From contig DATKSL010000014.1 in the NCBI GenBank assembly GCA_035531675.1, positions 62,001 through 126,000 of the forward strand: a stretch of 64,000 nt of DNA, in the 5' to 3' direction. Positions 43,714 to 53,567 of the stretch are shown here, piece after piece (the stretch's first letter is position 1; every line of letters begins with the position of its first letter). The position numbers and the translations under genes were made by a program. The notes under the pieces are model-generated. The model saw nothing but the letters and a program-made list of their open reading frames with translations, ran no database searches and was not told where the DNA came from. The stretch comes from JAJPIG01 sp035531675. Its GTDB lineage: Bacteria > Desulfobacterota > Binatia > Binatales > Binataceae.

Positions 43714-44793
43714 ATGACCAGCAAAGTGGCATCCAAGGATCTGTTGATGGTTGGCAGCCTGCCACTGGAGACGGCCGACGAGGTGATGCGAGCATGCGCC
43801 ACGAATCTCGGCCAGTGGCTGCCCTGCATCCCCGACGGCGAGGTTGGCGATCGCTCGTACTGGATAATCGGGCTCGGCTATCGCGTTTATAACGGCCATC
43901 CCGAGATCGAAACGGTCAACCGGCCGGCGCCGATCGGAGGCCGCGAGAACTGGAAGCCCAAGGACCTGGTCGACATCTGGCAGTTCCAGGTGCGGCCGGG
44001 AGTGCAGAGCGTGCGGTTCGGCGACCTCGGCTGGCGACTCGGCTACGCCCGCGACGCGGTCAACTCCTACTTCGTGTTTCGCACGCTGCGGGAAAAGGGC
44101 GTGATACCGGCGGGTGTCCGCTTCCAGGTCTGTCTGCCGTTGACCTACAGCGCGTTTGGTTCGATGTTTCGGAATCCGGATGACTTCGCGCGGATGGCGC
44201 CGGGCATCGAAGAGGCGCTGAGCGCGGAAATCGCCAAAATGCTCGAGACTATTCCCGCTGCCGAGCTCGCAATCCAGTGGGACTGCGCGGTTGAGATCGC
44301 CATCCTGGAAGGCATGATGCCGTGGGCGCCCAAGGACGGCGCGTTCGAGATGAACGCCGCACCGGCAGCGCGCCTGTCGCCGCAAATCCCGGAAGAAGTG
44401 ATACTCGGGTATCACCTATGTTACGGAAATCTCACTGACTGGCCGATGATGCGACCGAAGGACCTGAGCGTCTGCGTCGATTATACCAATGCGCTTTTGG
44501 AGCGATCGGGCCGGCGCGTCGATTTTGTGCATATACCGATTCTGGACCACGTCGACGCTTCGTACTTCGCACCGCTGGCTAATCTGAAATTGCGCGATAG
44601 CAAGCTTTACCTGGGCGTTATCCACCATATGGATGACCTCAATGACTATCGTCACCGGATCGCAGAGGCGCAGAAATATACTCCGGCCTTCGGAATTGCC
44701 GGGCCATGTGGCTATGGCCGCCTCGACGCGAAGATCGTTCCAGCGCTGATGAAAGAGCATTTAACCGGGCTGGAACTATATAATCGACGTTGA
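43714..44793 (+). CDS. MetE-like (cobalamin-independent methyltransferase fold) protein, copy 1
   Basis: The 359-residue protein opens KDLLMVGSLPLETADEVMRA and has IPDGEVGDRSYWI, ELAIQWDCAVEIAI, GYHLCYGNLTDWP and GIAGPCGYGR. The pattern H234-x-C236 plus C332 resembles the zinc ligands of the MetE/UROD barrel family, which transfer methyl groups between thiols and other carriers. Assignment to that fold is by motif only. A paralogue of the same length and motifs is at 47540. It lies 37 bases after the LLM gene. Confidence 0.6.
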   Translation: MTSKVASKDLLMVGSLPLETADEVMRACATNLGQWLPCIPDGEVGDRSYWIIGLGYRVYNGHPEIETVNRPAPIGGRENWKPKDLVDIWQFQVRPGVQSVRFGDLGWRLGYARDAVNSYFVFRTLREKGVIPAGVRFQVCLPLTYSAFGSMFRNPDDFARMAPGIEEALSAEIAKMLETIPAAELAIQWDCAVEIAILEGMMPWAPKDGAFEMNAAPAARLSPQIPEEVILGYHLCYGNLTDWPMMRPKDLSVCVDYTNALLERSGRRVDFVHIPILDHVDASYFAPLANLKLRDSKLYLGVIHHMDDLNDYRHRIAEAQKYTPAFGIAGPCGYGRLDAKIVPALMKEHLTGLELYNRR

Positions 44794-44850
44794 CCCACGC
44801 TCGGCGCGCCGTTCGCTCGTTCGGAGGCGGCCACTACGAAAGGGAGCCTG

Positions 44851-46467
44851 ATGGCCACCAGTTATGACGCGATATTCGTCGGCAGCGGCATCTCCAGCCT
44901 GGTCGGCGCCTCGATCCTGGCCAAGGCCGGATGGAGCATCGGGGTTTTCGAGCGCAACTCCTGGTTGGGCGGCAACATCCGCAGCGGCGAGATAACCGAG
45001 CCCGGATTTACCCACGATCTCTACTCGGCGTGGCATCCGCTGTTCGTCGCCGGCGAAGGCTACGGCCTGCTGAAGAACGATCTGACCGCGCGCGGCGTCG
45101 AGTACCTCAACGCCGAGTACCCCGCGGCCGGCCTGCTGCCCGACGGCACCACCGCCTTCATCTCGGGCGACCATCAGAAGAATCGCGATCATTTCGAGCA
45201 GCTCGCGGCCGGTGACGGCGCCGCCTGGGACCGCGCGGTCGCAGCCCTGATGGCCAAGTCGGAGATTGCCTTCGGCCTGATGTCGTCGGAGCTGTGGTCG
45301 ATGGCGGGGCTGGGGTTGGCGGCGAAGGCGGTGCGGAAGATGGGCGTGCGCGGAGCACTCGAGTTTTCGAGCGAGCTGTTCAGCACCAGCCGCGAGTGGC
45401 TGGAGTCCAACTTCCAATCGCGCGCGATTCACGGCTTGCTGGCGCCGTGGGTGCTGCATACCGGGCTCGGTCCCGATAACGCCACCTCAGGCTTCATGAC
45501 GGCGCTGATCGCGGTGACGCTCGAGCTGATCGGAATGCCGATACCGCGCGGCGGGGCGGCCCGGCTGGTCGAGGGCTTCTCGAAACTGCTGCGCGATCTG
45601 GGCGCGGAGCTGCATACCGATGCGCCGGTCGAGCAGGTGATCGTACGCGGCGGCAAAGTCGCCGGCGTGCGCACCGCGGCGGGCGAGTTCCAGGCGCGAC
45701 GCGCCGTGATCTGCTGCGTCACGCCTCATCAGTTGTACCTGAAGCTGCTCGATCGCGCCGTGGTTCCCGACTGGGTGGTGGCGAGCGCCAGCCGTTTCCG
45801 TTATGGACGCGGCGATATGCAGATCCACCTGGCGCTCTCCGAGCCGCCGCAATGGCCCGGCGGCGATCCGCGTTTTTTGCGCACTGCGATGGTCCACGTT
45901 GCGGCCGGTATCAACGGGGTCTCGCGCGCGGTCAACGAGGCCGAGCGCGGACTGCTGCCGGCCGATCCGACGGTGGTGGTCGGCCAGCCGACCGCGATCG
46001 ATAAATCGCGCGCGCCCGACGGCAGCTGGATTATCTGGATACAGATGCAGGAAATGCCGAACCATCCGATCGGCGATGCGGCCGGCGAGATTCAGTCCAC
46101 CAATGGGACCTGGACCCCGGAGCTGCGCGAACGCTACGCCGATCGAGTGATCGCGAAGCTGGCTCGCCAAATCCCGAATCTGCCCGGCGCGATTCGAAAG
46201 CGCGTGGTGTTCTCGCCCGCCGACCTGGAAGCCGCGAACCCGAATCTGGTCGGCGGCGATCCCTACGCCGGCGCGTGCACGCCGGATCAGTTCTTCATCT
46301 TTCGCCCGATCCCGGGTCTGCCGCGCCATCGCACGCCGATTTCCGGTCTCTATCATATCGGCGCATCAACCCATCCGGGACCAGGACTGCACGGCGCGTC
46401 GGGCCTGCTGGTCGCGAAGGATCTGCTCGGCGCGCGGCGGGTCAGGCGCGCCTTCAAAACGGGTTGA
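44851..46467 (+). CDS. Phytoene-desaturase-like NAD(P)/FAD-dependent oxidoreductase
   Basis: The 538-residue flavoprotein has the Rossmann motif AIFVGSGISSLVGASILAKA at residues 7-26, ERNSWLGGNIRSGE, FTHDLYSAWHP, GGAARLVEGFSKLLRDLGAE, and the C-terminal FAD contact GASTHPGPGLHGASGLLVA. This is the CrtI-like amine-oxidase/desaturase group. No carotenoid genes are nearby, so the substrate is unknown. It follows the MetE-like gene on the same strand. Confidence 0.85.
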   Translation: MATSYDAIFVGSGISSLVGASILAKAGWSIGVFERNSWLGGNIRSGEITEPGFTHDLYSAWHPLFVAGEGYGLLKNDLTARGVEYLNAEYPAAGLLPDGTTAFISGDHQKNRDHFEQLAAGDGAAWDRAVAALMAKSEIAFGLMSSELWSMAGLGLAAKAVRKMGVRGALEFSSELFSTSREWLESNFQSRAIHGLLAPWVLHTGLGPDNATSGFMTALIAVTLELIGMPIPRGGAARLVEGFSKLLRDLGAELHTDAPVEQVIVRGGKVAGVRTAAGEFQARRAVICCVTPHQLYLKLLDRAVVPDWVVASASRFRYGRGDMQIHLALSEPPQWPGGDPRFLRTAMVHVAAGINGVSRAVNEAERGLLPADPTVVVGQPTAIDKSRAPDGSWIIWIQMQEMPNHPIGDAAGEIQSTNGTWTPELRERYADRVIAKLARQIPNLPGAIRKRVVFSPADLEAANPNLVGGDPYAGACTPDQFFIFRPIPGLPRHRTPISGLYHIGASTHPGPGLHGASGLLVAKDLLGARRVRRAFKTG

Positions 46468-46538
46468 TTGGAGGCGACGCAGATCAGCGATATGGGCGGC
46501 GATGAGAATCACGCCGGCGGCACCGAGGGTGAGCGGCG

Positions 46539-47210
46539 TTATCGGCGGCGGCGCGGCCTCACCGCGCGTGGCCTGCGATTGTAATTGTAATACCTGGGTG
46601 GCGGCGGCCGAGCATAGTAATACCTCGGCGGCGCCGAATAAGACGATGAGCCGAAGCCGCCCAGTGCGCCATAGACGATCAGTCCCCCGATCAGCGGAAT
46701 CAGCAGGGAGGAACCGGTCGCGAGGCTGCTTTGACCCTGCGTCGCGTAGGGATCGTTGTACTGATTTTGCGCCTGGTACTGCTGAATGTCGCCGACATTG
46801 CCCGGCGCAGTCGTGTTCGCGGCGACCGGCGGTGGTACGTTCGCCGCTTCTTGCGGGTTAACGCCGCTCGACTTCGATGATGAGCTACTGCGATAGCGCG
46901 CCAGCAGCTCGGGCTCGATCTTGATACGGTTGGTGACGCGGACATCGGGATCGTGCAGGAAGTTGCGCGTCCGTTCCTCGGCGTGCTTGAAGCCCAACTG
47001 GGTCGCGACGAACCCGTAGAGCATCACGCTCCGGGCGCCGTCCTCACCGACGGTTATCTGGGCCCCGACCGCAGGTAATCGATGGTTGTGCAGGTATTCG
47101 GTGAGCGCCGCGCTGTCCGCATCCGGCGCCGCCAGCGTCGTCAGCGGAACCGTCACGATAGCGAGCATCAGCGCCAGCAGGAAACTGAACAATGTGCGGA
47201 CTTGGAACAT
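46539..47210 (-). CDS. Exported protein with Gln/Asn- and Tyr/Arg-rich C-terminus
   Basis: The 223-residue product has a signal peptide (LFSFLLALMLAIVTVPLTTLA), a conserved-looking domain of about 70 residues (VGAQITVGEDGARSVMLYG, HAEERTRNFLHDPDVRVTN), a Ser/Pro/Gln linker, a glycine-rich hydrophobic segment (LLIPLIGGLIVYGALGG) and a Tyr/Pro/Arg tail. No family is recognised. I chose ATG 47210; the frame opens 8 codons earlier. Confidence 0.6.
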   Translation of the reverse strand: MFQVRTLFSFLLALMLAIVTVPLTTLAAPDADSAALTEYLHNHRLPAVGAQITVGEDGARSVMLYGFVATQLGFKHAEERTRNFLHDPDVRVTNRIKIEPELLARYRSSSSSKSSGVNPQEAANVPPPVAANTTAPGNVGDIQQYQAQNQYNDPYATQGQSSLATGSSLLIPLIGGLIVYGALGGFGSSSYSAPPRYYYARPPPPRYYNYNRRPRAVRPRRRR

Positions 47211-47539
47211 GATACTGATCCACAATCCGAGCATATTTTATGCCTAATCGTCGTCGTCGGCCAGCGTTCCCGCCGCGGATCGGGCCGGGTGCAAATTGCT
47301 GGCGGTACAGGGCTCCTTTTCAACGATTGGTGGATGAACCTCAGTCCGACCGGAGAGCTTCGGCGTCGGGCAATGGCGCGATTTGCGGCCCGGCGTAGAC
47401 CATAGCGTCGGTCGTTGGGCGGACTGGGCGAGGCATCTCATTACCTATCGATGCTTGAGCGCGCTAATATTAGCCGCGCATTCCGGGCCCAGAGCTCACG
47501 GAATGAATTTCAAACCCAAGCTCGAGGAGCAAACGAACG
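47211..47539. other. Divergent intergenic region
   Basis: This 329-base stretch separates the exported protein gene from the second MetE-like gene. It must hold both promoters, but I see no convincing consensus. GAGGAG lies 10 bases before ATG 47540. No coding frame here looks real. Confidence 0.4.
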
Positions 47540-48601
47540 ATGGCCAAGGATCTCCTGTTGGTGGGAAGTATCCCCTGCAACACGGTCGAGGAAGTCTTAA
47601 GAACCTGGGGCAAGACCTTCGCTCCCCATCTCAAGTACATGCCCGACGGCGAGGTCGGCGACCGTCTGCATTGGATCGACGGCCAGGCCTATCGCACCTT
47701 CAACGGCCATCCGCAGATCGAAACCGTCAAGCGGCCGGCGCCCGATAATGGCGTCGAGCGCTGGAAGCCGCGCGATCTCGAGGACCAGTGGCAGTTCCGG
47801 GTCAAGCCGGGGGTGAAACGGGTCGGCTTCGCCGATCGCGGCTGGCGTCTGGGCTACGCGCGCGACGCGATCAATTCCTACTTCGTCTTCAAGACCCTGA
47901 AGAAGGAAGGAGTGCTGCCGTCCGATCTGCGTTTCATGGTTGCGCTGCCGACGCCGGAGAGCGCAACGGCGCTCTACTTTCGCGAGCCGGCCCAATGGGA
48001 CGCGATCAAGCCCGCTTACGAGGACGCGATGCTCGCCGAGGTTGCCACGATGGTCGAGCATATTCCGCCCGGCGACCTCACGATCCAGTGGGACGCGGCC
48101 TGCGAATCGGTCGACATCGAGTTCGGCTTGCCGTGGCTTGGTCCGATCACCGAGGATCGCTTCGTCCGCTACGTCGATCAGTTCGCGCGGCTGAGCGCGC
48201 CGATCCCGAAAGAGGTGCAGCTCGGCTATCACGCCTGCTACGGCACGCTCGGTGGATGGCCGACGGTGCAGGCCACCACGCTCGCCAACGAGGTCAGGTT
48301 CCTAAACCAGGCGGTCGCGCGATCCAAGCGGCGGGTCGATTTCGTCCATCTGCCGATGATGACTCGCACCGATGACGAATATTCGGCGACGCTCAAGGAT
48401 CTGCAAGTCGGCGAAGCGGAAGTCTACCTGGGCCTCATCCATAATATGGAGAGCTTCGGGGAGCGGCTCGGCGTGGCGCGCAAGTATCTCAAGAACTTCA
48501 AGATCGCGGCGCCGTGCGGCTTCGGCCGGGTCACGCCCGCCCAGGCACAGCAGGTAATGAAAGATCATCAGCAGGCGCTGGAGATCTTCGAGCGGAGGTG
48601 A
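47540..48601 (+). CDS. MetE-like (cobalamin-independent methyltransferase fold) protein, copy 2
   Basis: The 353-residue protein is clearly paralogous to the one at 43714: KDLLLVGSIPCNTVEEVLR, MPDGEVGDRLHWIDGQAYR, NGHPQIETVKRPAP, GWRLGYARDAINSYFVFK, LTIQWDAACESVDIEF, LGYHACYG and APCGFGR. The candidate zinc ligands are His231, Cys233 and Cys326, as in the other copy, which suggests that both are active metalloproteins. The reaction is unknown; methyl transfer is inferred from the motif. Confidence 0.6.
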   Translation: MAKDLLLVGSIPCNTVEEVLRTWGKTFAPHLKYMPDGEVGDRLHWIDGQAYRTFNGHPQIETVKRPAPDNGVERWKPRDLEDQWQFRVKPGVKRVGFADRGWRLGYARDAINSYFVFKTLKKEGVLPSDLRFMVALPTPESATALYFREPAQWDAIKPAYEDAMLAEVATMVEHIPPGDLTIQWDAACESVDIEFGLPWLGPITEDRFVRYVDQFARLSAPIPKEVQLGYHACYGTLGGWPTVQATTLANEVRFLNQAVARSKRRVDFVHLPMMTRTDDEYSATLKDLQVGEAEVYLGLIHNMESFGERLGVARKYLKNFKIAAPCGFGRVTPAQAQQVMKDHQQALEIFERR

Positions 48602-48624
48602 TCGGCGACACCCTGTAATCCATC

Positions 48625-49152
48625 ATGACAGCGCTGGCGGAGAGTCTCGGGCAGTGGCACGACTTTTATGTTCTGGTCGGCACCGCCGCGGCGACGCTGG
48701 TCGGACTGACGTTCGTCGCCGCTTCGATCGGCGGCGGCTATTTCAGCCCCGATCGGCGGGTCGGCATGCAATCGTTCCTGTCACCGACCGTGGTGCACTT
48801 CACGGCCATCCTGATCACCAGCCTGATCGTGCTCGCGCCGAGCGTAAGCGGCAGCTGGACCGGATTGCTGCTGGCCGGCGACGGTCTGGCCGGACTCGGC
48901 TACTGCGGCTGGATATGGCGCCGGATGATCAGGCATGGCCTGTTCGCCATGATCGATACCGTCGACCGGCTCTGGTATGCGCTGCTGCCGACCGCCGGCT
49001 ATCTGCTGGTCGCCATCGCCGGCATCGGGATGCTGGCGCGCCAGGATCGCGCCGCTGAGGTCCTGGCGCTGGGGGTAATCCTGTTGCTGCTCGCGGGCAT
49101 CCGCAACGCCTGGGACATGACGGTCTTTATCATTCAGCGGCGCCAGCCTTGA
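48625..49152 (+). CDS. Integral membrane protein, about four transmembrane segments
   Basis: The 175-residue protein starts with a short amphipathic segment and has hydrophobic spans at VLVGTAAATLVGLTFVAASI, VVHFTAILITSLIVLAPSV, a segment near LLLAGDGLAGLGYCGWIW, AGYLLVAIAGIGMLA and LALGVILLLLAGI. No charged active-site pattern is seen and the function is unknown. It starts 23 bases after the MetE-like gene. Confidence 0.7.
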   Translation: MTALAESLGQWHDFYVLVGTAAATLVGLTFVAASIGGGYFSPDRRVGMQSFLSPTVVHFTAILITSLIVLAPSVSGSWTGLLLAGDGLAGLGYCGWIWRRMIRHGLFAMIDTVDRLWYALLPTAGYLLVAIAGIGMLARQDRAAEVLALGVILLLLAGIRNAWDMTVFIIQRRQP

Positions 49153-49163
49153 ACACCGGCGGC

Positions 49164-50507
49164 TCAGGTGGTCGGGATCAGCAGCACCGTGCCGACGTCC
49201 AGTGAGTGCGGGTCATCGATCTGGTTGACCTCCCGGAGCCTGCTCGCGTCGACCCCGGCGCGCTGCGCGATCGCGTAGAGCGTGTCACCGCGGCGCACGC
49301 GGTAACGCTTCCTGCGCGCACGCGCGTAGCTGACGGACGCGCCGGTCGATGGAATCAAGAGCAGTTGTCCGGCTTTGAGCCGCCGCGCGTTACCGATCCG
49401 GTTGACCCGCATCAAGGAGGCGAGGCTCACGCCGTGATGCCGCGCGATGGCGTATAGCGTTTCGCCGTGGCGCACGCGATGCCGTTCGGCCGTCGCGCGA
49501 TGGCCGGCTGCGTGCGCGTGCGTGTCGGCCCGCTCCGCGGTCATCAGCGGCGCCTCGCGAGGCGCTGGCAGTTCGGGAAAGTAGCGCTCCTGGTTTTCAT
49601 AGATGCGGGACGCGGCCAGAAATTCCGAGTAATAGTTTTTGACCGCGAAACCGAACGCCGGCGCGTTCCAATGCTCGAGAATCTGCCGGTAGTCGCCGTC
49701 GTATTCGCGCGCCGCACGCGCCATCCCGTGCGCGCCGTAGTTGTAGGCGGTAATCGCCAGCGGCCAGCTTCCCAGCGTCTCGTAGTTGGAGCGCAGCAGC
49801 TTGGCCGCGGCGACCGTGGCGCGCATCGGATCGAGCCGTTCGTCGCGATGCCGGCTGATGTGGAGATATTGACGGCCGGTCGGCGCAATGAATTGCCAGA
49901 TCCCGACGGCGCTGGCCTGTGAGCGCGCCCGCGGGTTGAATTCGGATTCGACCGCCGCCAGATAGATGAGCCCGTCGGGTAATCCGTGCGCGCTGAAGAT
50001 TCGCCGCATCATCCGCCGATAATGGCTGCTACGCACCAGGCCTCGCGCGAACTGGTCACTCAATCCCTGTTGGATGCGCAGGTTGGCCGCCGCCGCGCGC
50101 AACTCCGCGCTGGTGGCGTCCTGGAACAACGCCGCCACCTTGCGCGCGGTCGCGCCCGCGGGCTCTTTGCCGGCGGCCAGCCACAGCAGAATCCGCTGAT
50201 ACTTATCCTTTAGATAGTTATCGACGCGAGCGATTTCCCCGGCGCTCGGATAGCCGGTGCCCGGCAGATGCATAACCTCGTAGGTTTTCCATACCTGGTC
50301 GCGATCGTGAACGATGAAATCGCGCGACGAGTAGCGGCTGAACACGCCGACCCAGAATTCCACCCGCGGCTCGAGATAGCCGGGACACGGGAACGGCGCA
50401 TGCGCGGCCGCGATCGCGCCGTGCGGCAGGCTGCCCGACACGATCAACACGACGGTCGAGATTAGGCAGACGCGCGAAACTGACAGGTTGGCATGGTGCG
50501 GCAACAT
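49164..50507 (-). CDS. Membrane-bound lytic murein transglycosylase D-like, with two LysM domains
   Basis: The 447-residue protein has an N-terminal signal sequence, then the SLT catalytic domain with the glutamate in YLAAVESEFNPRARSQASAV and GIWQFIAPTGRQYL, AITAYNYGAHGMARA and VKNYYSEFLAA. Two LysM repeats follow (HRVRHGETLYAIARHHGVSL and YRVRRGDTLYAIAQRAGVDA), which bind peptidoglycan. It cuts glycan strands in the periplasm during wall remodelling. No lipobox is visible, unlike E. coli MltD. Confidence 0.9.
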   Translation of the reverse strand: MLPHHANLSVSRVCLISTVVLIVSGSLPHGAIAAAHAPFPCPGYLEPRVEFWVGVFSRYSSRDFIVHDRDQVWKTYEVMHLPGTGYPSAGEIARVDNYLKDKYQRILLWLAAGKEPAGATARKVAALFQDATSAELRAAAANLRIQQGLSDQFARGLVRSSHYRRMMRRIFSAHGLPDGLIYLAAVESEFNPRARSQASAVGIWQFIAPTGRQYLHISRHRDERLDPMRATVAAAKLLRSNYETLGSWPLAITAYNYGAHGMARAAREYDGDYRQILEHWNAPAFGFAVKNYYSEFLAASRIYENQERYFPELPAPREAPLMTAERADTHAHAAGHRATAERHRVRHGETLYAIARHHGVSLASLMRVNRIGNARRLKAGQLLLIPSTGASVSYARARRKRYRVRRGDTLYAIAQRAGVDASRLREVNQIDDPHSLDVGTVLLIPTT

Positions 50508-51027
50508 CTCTCCCCTCCACCACTCCTCATTCCAATGTCCAAAAGACGCTTGCCGTGAAGTTCAATAGTTAAACACATCGACTGCGGCCGCAACCCCGGG
50601 GGGCGCAACTATTTCGACCGCCGATCGTGGATACTCGCGATGGCGCGGGCTGCGAGGCTGAAGCTATACACGGTTCCCTTAACACGATGCGCGCAGCTAT
50701 CATGATCAGCGTTGGACTCTCAGTAGATGGGGCGCTATCAGCCGTCCCCCACCCGACTGCGCTGCGGTCGGCGGGCGCGGCCGGATGGCGGGGGCGAGAG
50801 CACAGCCTCAGGCATCGGTATCGCAGCTCGTCAGCGGGCGATCATAATCGCGCGGGCCGTTTCTTCGCTTCGGTTAATGCTGCGATTCGCGTACTGCTGA
50901 ATATCCGGTTCGCTGCGAACGCCTGCGGCCGAACGAGCATCGTCGAGATTGCTCCATAGCTCCATAACGTTTTTCCATGGTGCGCGGGAAAGCGTTGGGA
51001 CAGTCGACGCTGCGGACAGGATCAGAA
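50508..51027. other. Gene-poor divergent intergenic region
   Basis: About 520 bases between mltD-like and mscS-like genes. A GC-rich hairpin (CCGAC, loop TGCGCTGCG, GTCGG) lies near 50755-50773. The open frames here have no recognisable features and atypical composition. The promoters of both flanking genes should be here, but no clear consensus was found. Confidence 0.35.
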
Positions 51028-52152
51028 ATGAACTATCAACACATTCTGCGCGAGCTTTCGTTTCTGCATTTGAAATATCACGGCGTCACGATCGGCTCGA
51101 TGTGCCTCGCCGTCGCCATCGCCTTAGCCGTATTACTCGGCCTGCGCTGGCTGCGCGGCGCGATCGCGACGCGGCTCGATGGATTCGCGGCACGCACCAC
51201 GACCACGCTTGACGATTTGACGCTGGCGCTGGTCCGCCGCACCAACCTGATCTTCCTGCTAGCCGTGTCCCTGTACGCCGGCTCGCTCGCCTTACCGCTG
51301 CGACCTCACACGATAACCAACCTGCGGCTGGCGCTGCTGTTTGTGATGCTCTGGCAGGTCGGGCTGTGGGCGCATGAGGTGATCGACTACGCGATCCAGC
51401 AGGTGATGCGCCGCCGGGCCGGAGAGGACGCGGGCTTGCGGACCGCCGCCGGGGCCCTGACTTTCATCTCGCGGGTGGCGGTATGGTCGCTGTTGGTGCT
51501 GTTGGCGTTGAGCAATCTGCACGTCAACATCACCACCCTGATCGCCGGGCTGGGCGTCGGCGGCATCGCGGTCGCCCTCGCGCTGCAGAATGTCCTCGGC
51601 GATCTGTTCGCCTCGCTGTCGATTCTTCTCGACCAGCCGTTCGCCGTCGGCCACTTTATCGTGGTCGACGACATCGCCGGCACCATCGATCACGTGGGTT
51701 TGAAGTCGACGCGCGTGCGCAGCCTCTCGGGCGAGGAGATCGTGGTATCGAATGCGGACCTGCTCAAGAGCCGCATCCACAACTACAAACGGCTGTTCGA
51801 GCGCCGAATCCTGTTCAGTTTCGGCGTCACCTACGACACTGGTTACGACAAACTCGCCGCGATTCCGGCCACCGTGCGCGAAATCATCCAGGGCGTACCG
51901 AAGACCCGCTTTGACCGGGCGCACTTCAAGGCTTACGGCGACTCGTCGCTGAATTTCGAAGTCGTCTACTTCGTGCTGGACCCCGACTACAACATCTATA
52001 TGGACATTCAGCAGGCGATTAATCTGGAAATCTACCGGCGCATGGAGCAGGCCAGCATCGAGTTCGCCTTTCCAACCCGCACCGTGTATGTGGCCCATAC
52101 GGATCTCACGGAAGCCCGCCCCGCCGACTCGCCCCCGGAAGAGCACCGCTAA
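51028..52152 (+). CDS. MscS-family mechanosensitive ion channel
   Basis: The 374-residue protein has four hydrophobic spans, then the pore-lining TM3 with alternating Gly/Ala (LIAGLGVGGIAVALALQNVLGD) and the beta domain DQPFAVGHFIVVDDIAGTIDHVGLKSTRVRSLSGEEIVVSN. It protects against osmotic downshock. I chose ATG 51028, which follows ACAGGATC; the frame opens 17 codons earlier. Confidence 0.9.
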   Translation: MNYQHILRELSFLHLKYHGVTIGSMCLAVAIALAVLLGLRWLRGAIATRLDGFAARTTTTLDDLTLALVRRTNLIFLLAVSLYAGSLALPLRPHTITNLRLALLFVMLWQVGLWAHEVIDYAIQQVMRRRAGEDAGLRTAAGALTFISRVAVWSLLVLLALSNLHVNITTLIAGLGVGGIAVALALQNVLGDLFASLSILLDQPFAVGHFIVVDDIAGTIDHVGLKSTRVRSLSGEEIVVSNADLLKSRIHNYKRLFERRILFSFGVTYDTGYDKLAAIPATVREIIQGVPKTRFDRAHFKAYGDSSLNFEVVYFVLDPDYNIYMDIQQAINLEIYRRMEQASIEFAFPTRTVYVAHTDLTEARPADSPPEEHR

Positions 52153-52172
52153 GCGTCAGCCGCGCTGGCGCG

Positions 52173-53567
52173 TCATCCGAGCGGTGGGCGCTTATCCTGC
52201 CACGGGCGCGCCTCTTCGAACGCCGCGGCGATCGACAGCAGGCCGATCTCGTCATTCTGCCCGGCTACGATCTGAAGTCCGATCGGCAGCCCCTTGCTGG
52301 TAAATCCGTTGGGCAGCGAGATCGCCGGCTGGCCGGTCGAATTGAACGGTGAGGTGAAGATCAGCCAGCCCATCAGCTCCTCGGTGTAGCGCTCCGGCGC
52401 CGACGGCATCTTGCCGAGTTCGGTGGGCGTGCAGGCGAGCGTCGGGGTCAGCAGCGCGTCGTAGGGCGCCAGCCGCTGGACGATCTCGCGCGAGACATTA
52501 TGCAGGGTGCGCACCGCGCGGACGTAATCCGCCGCGCTGACCTTGAGGCCGCGCTCGTACAGCTTGCGCACTATCGGATCGATTTTTTCCGGGTCTGCGG
52601 CCCCATAACTCGAAACTCCCGCGCAGATCACGGTTGAGACCGACTCGCCCAGCATCACGATCGGGTCCATCGCCAGCGGCTCGACCGAATGGCCCATGGC
52701 GCGGAACGCCTCGCAGGCGGAATCGAAGGCGCCGCCCACTTCGGGATCGACCGGGGCCAGCGCACTCGCGGCGATCGCTGCCAGCTTGAGCTGGGTCGGG
52801 CGTCGATCGATCGCGCGGATAAAGGGATGCGCGGGCGGCGGCGCCCAGTAGGGATCGCCGACCACCGGCCCCGCCATCACGTCGAGCATCAGGGCGACGT
52901 CGCGCACGGTGCGCGCGATCGGACAGTTGCTGGAGAGCCCGTGCCAGGCCTCGCCCTGCATCGGCGCCTGCGTTATCCGGCCGCGCGCCGGCTTGAGGCC
53001 GACCAGCCCGCAGCACGACGCCGGCATCCGGATCGATCCGCCACCGTCGGTGCCGGCTGCGATGGGCGCCATCCCGGCGGCGACGCTCACCGCCGCGCCG
53101 CCGCTGGAACCGCCGCCGGTATAGTCGGGATTCCACGGATTGCGCGCCGGCGGATGGAGTCCGCCCTCGGTGGTCGGACGGCCGCCGAACTCGGGCATCG
53201 TGGTCTTGCCGAGCAGGATACCGCCGGCCTCGCGCAGCCGGAGCGCGATCTCGGCGTCGGCGGGCGCCATGAAATTTTCGAAATTCTTCGAGCCGAAAGT
53301 GGTCGGGAAATCTTTCGTCCAGGTCATGTCCTTGAGCGAATACGGCACGCCATAGAGGGGCAGCGCGGCGCGCTCGGCGGACGTGAGCTTCTCGAGGCGC
53401 TCGGCGTCAGCCATCGCGCGATCGGCGGTGACCAGCCAGAAGGCCCCGAGCCGGGAGTTGAGGTCGGCCACGCGCTGCAGGAAGAACTCGGCAATCTCGC
53501 GCGGGCGCAGCTCGCCCTGGCAGGCCATTTCGCGCAGCTTCCATCCCTCGATATACGGGTCGAGCAT
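52173..53567 (-). CDS. Amidase (amidase-signature family)
   Basis: The 464-residue protein shows the Ser-Ser-Lys amidase signature: the lysine in YSLKDMTWTKD, and GGGSSGGAAVSVAAGMAPIAAGTDGGGS-type glycine/serine stretch (residues about 150-178), then IRMPASCCGLVGLKP. It hydrolyses an amide; the substrate is unknown. I chose ATG 53567, since GGGAG then lies 9 bases upstream; with the ATG at 53576 the ribosome site would abut the codon. It is convergent with the mscS-like gene. Confidence 0.9.
   Translation of the reverse strand: MLDPYIEGWKLREMACQGELRPREIAEFFLQRVADLNSRLGAFWLVTADRAMADAERLEKLTSAERAALPLYGVPYSLKDMTWTKDFPTTFGSKNFENFMAPADAEIALRLREAGGILLGKTTMPEFGGRPTTEGGLHPPARNPWNPDYTGGGSSGGAAVSVAAGMAPIAAGTDGGGSIRMPASCCGLVGLKPARGRITQAPMQGEAWHGLSSNCPIARTVRDVALMLDVMAGPVVGDPYWAPPPAHPFIRAIDRRPTQLKLAAIAASALAPVDPEVGGAFDSACEAFRAMGHSVEPLAMDPIVMLGESVSTVICAGVSSYGAADPEKIDPIVRKLYERGLKVSAADYVRAVRTLHNVSREIVQRLAPYDALLTPTLACTPTELGKMPSAPERYTEELMGWLIFTSPFNSTGQPAISLPNGFTSKGLPIGLQIVAGQNDEIGLLSIAAAFEEARPWQDKRPPLG

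Noticed and set aside
50627..50959. Open frame of 110 codons between mltD-like and mscS-like genes
   Set aside because: No ribosome site, no domain, Arg/Ala-rich composition; judged non-coding.
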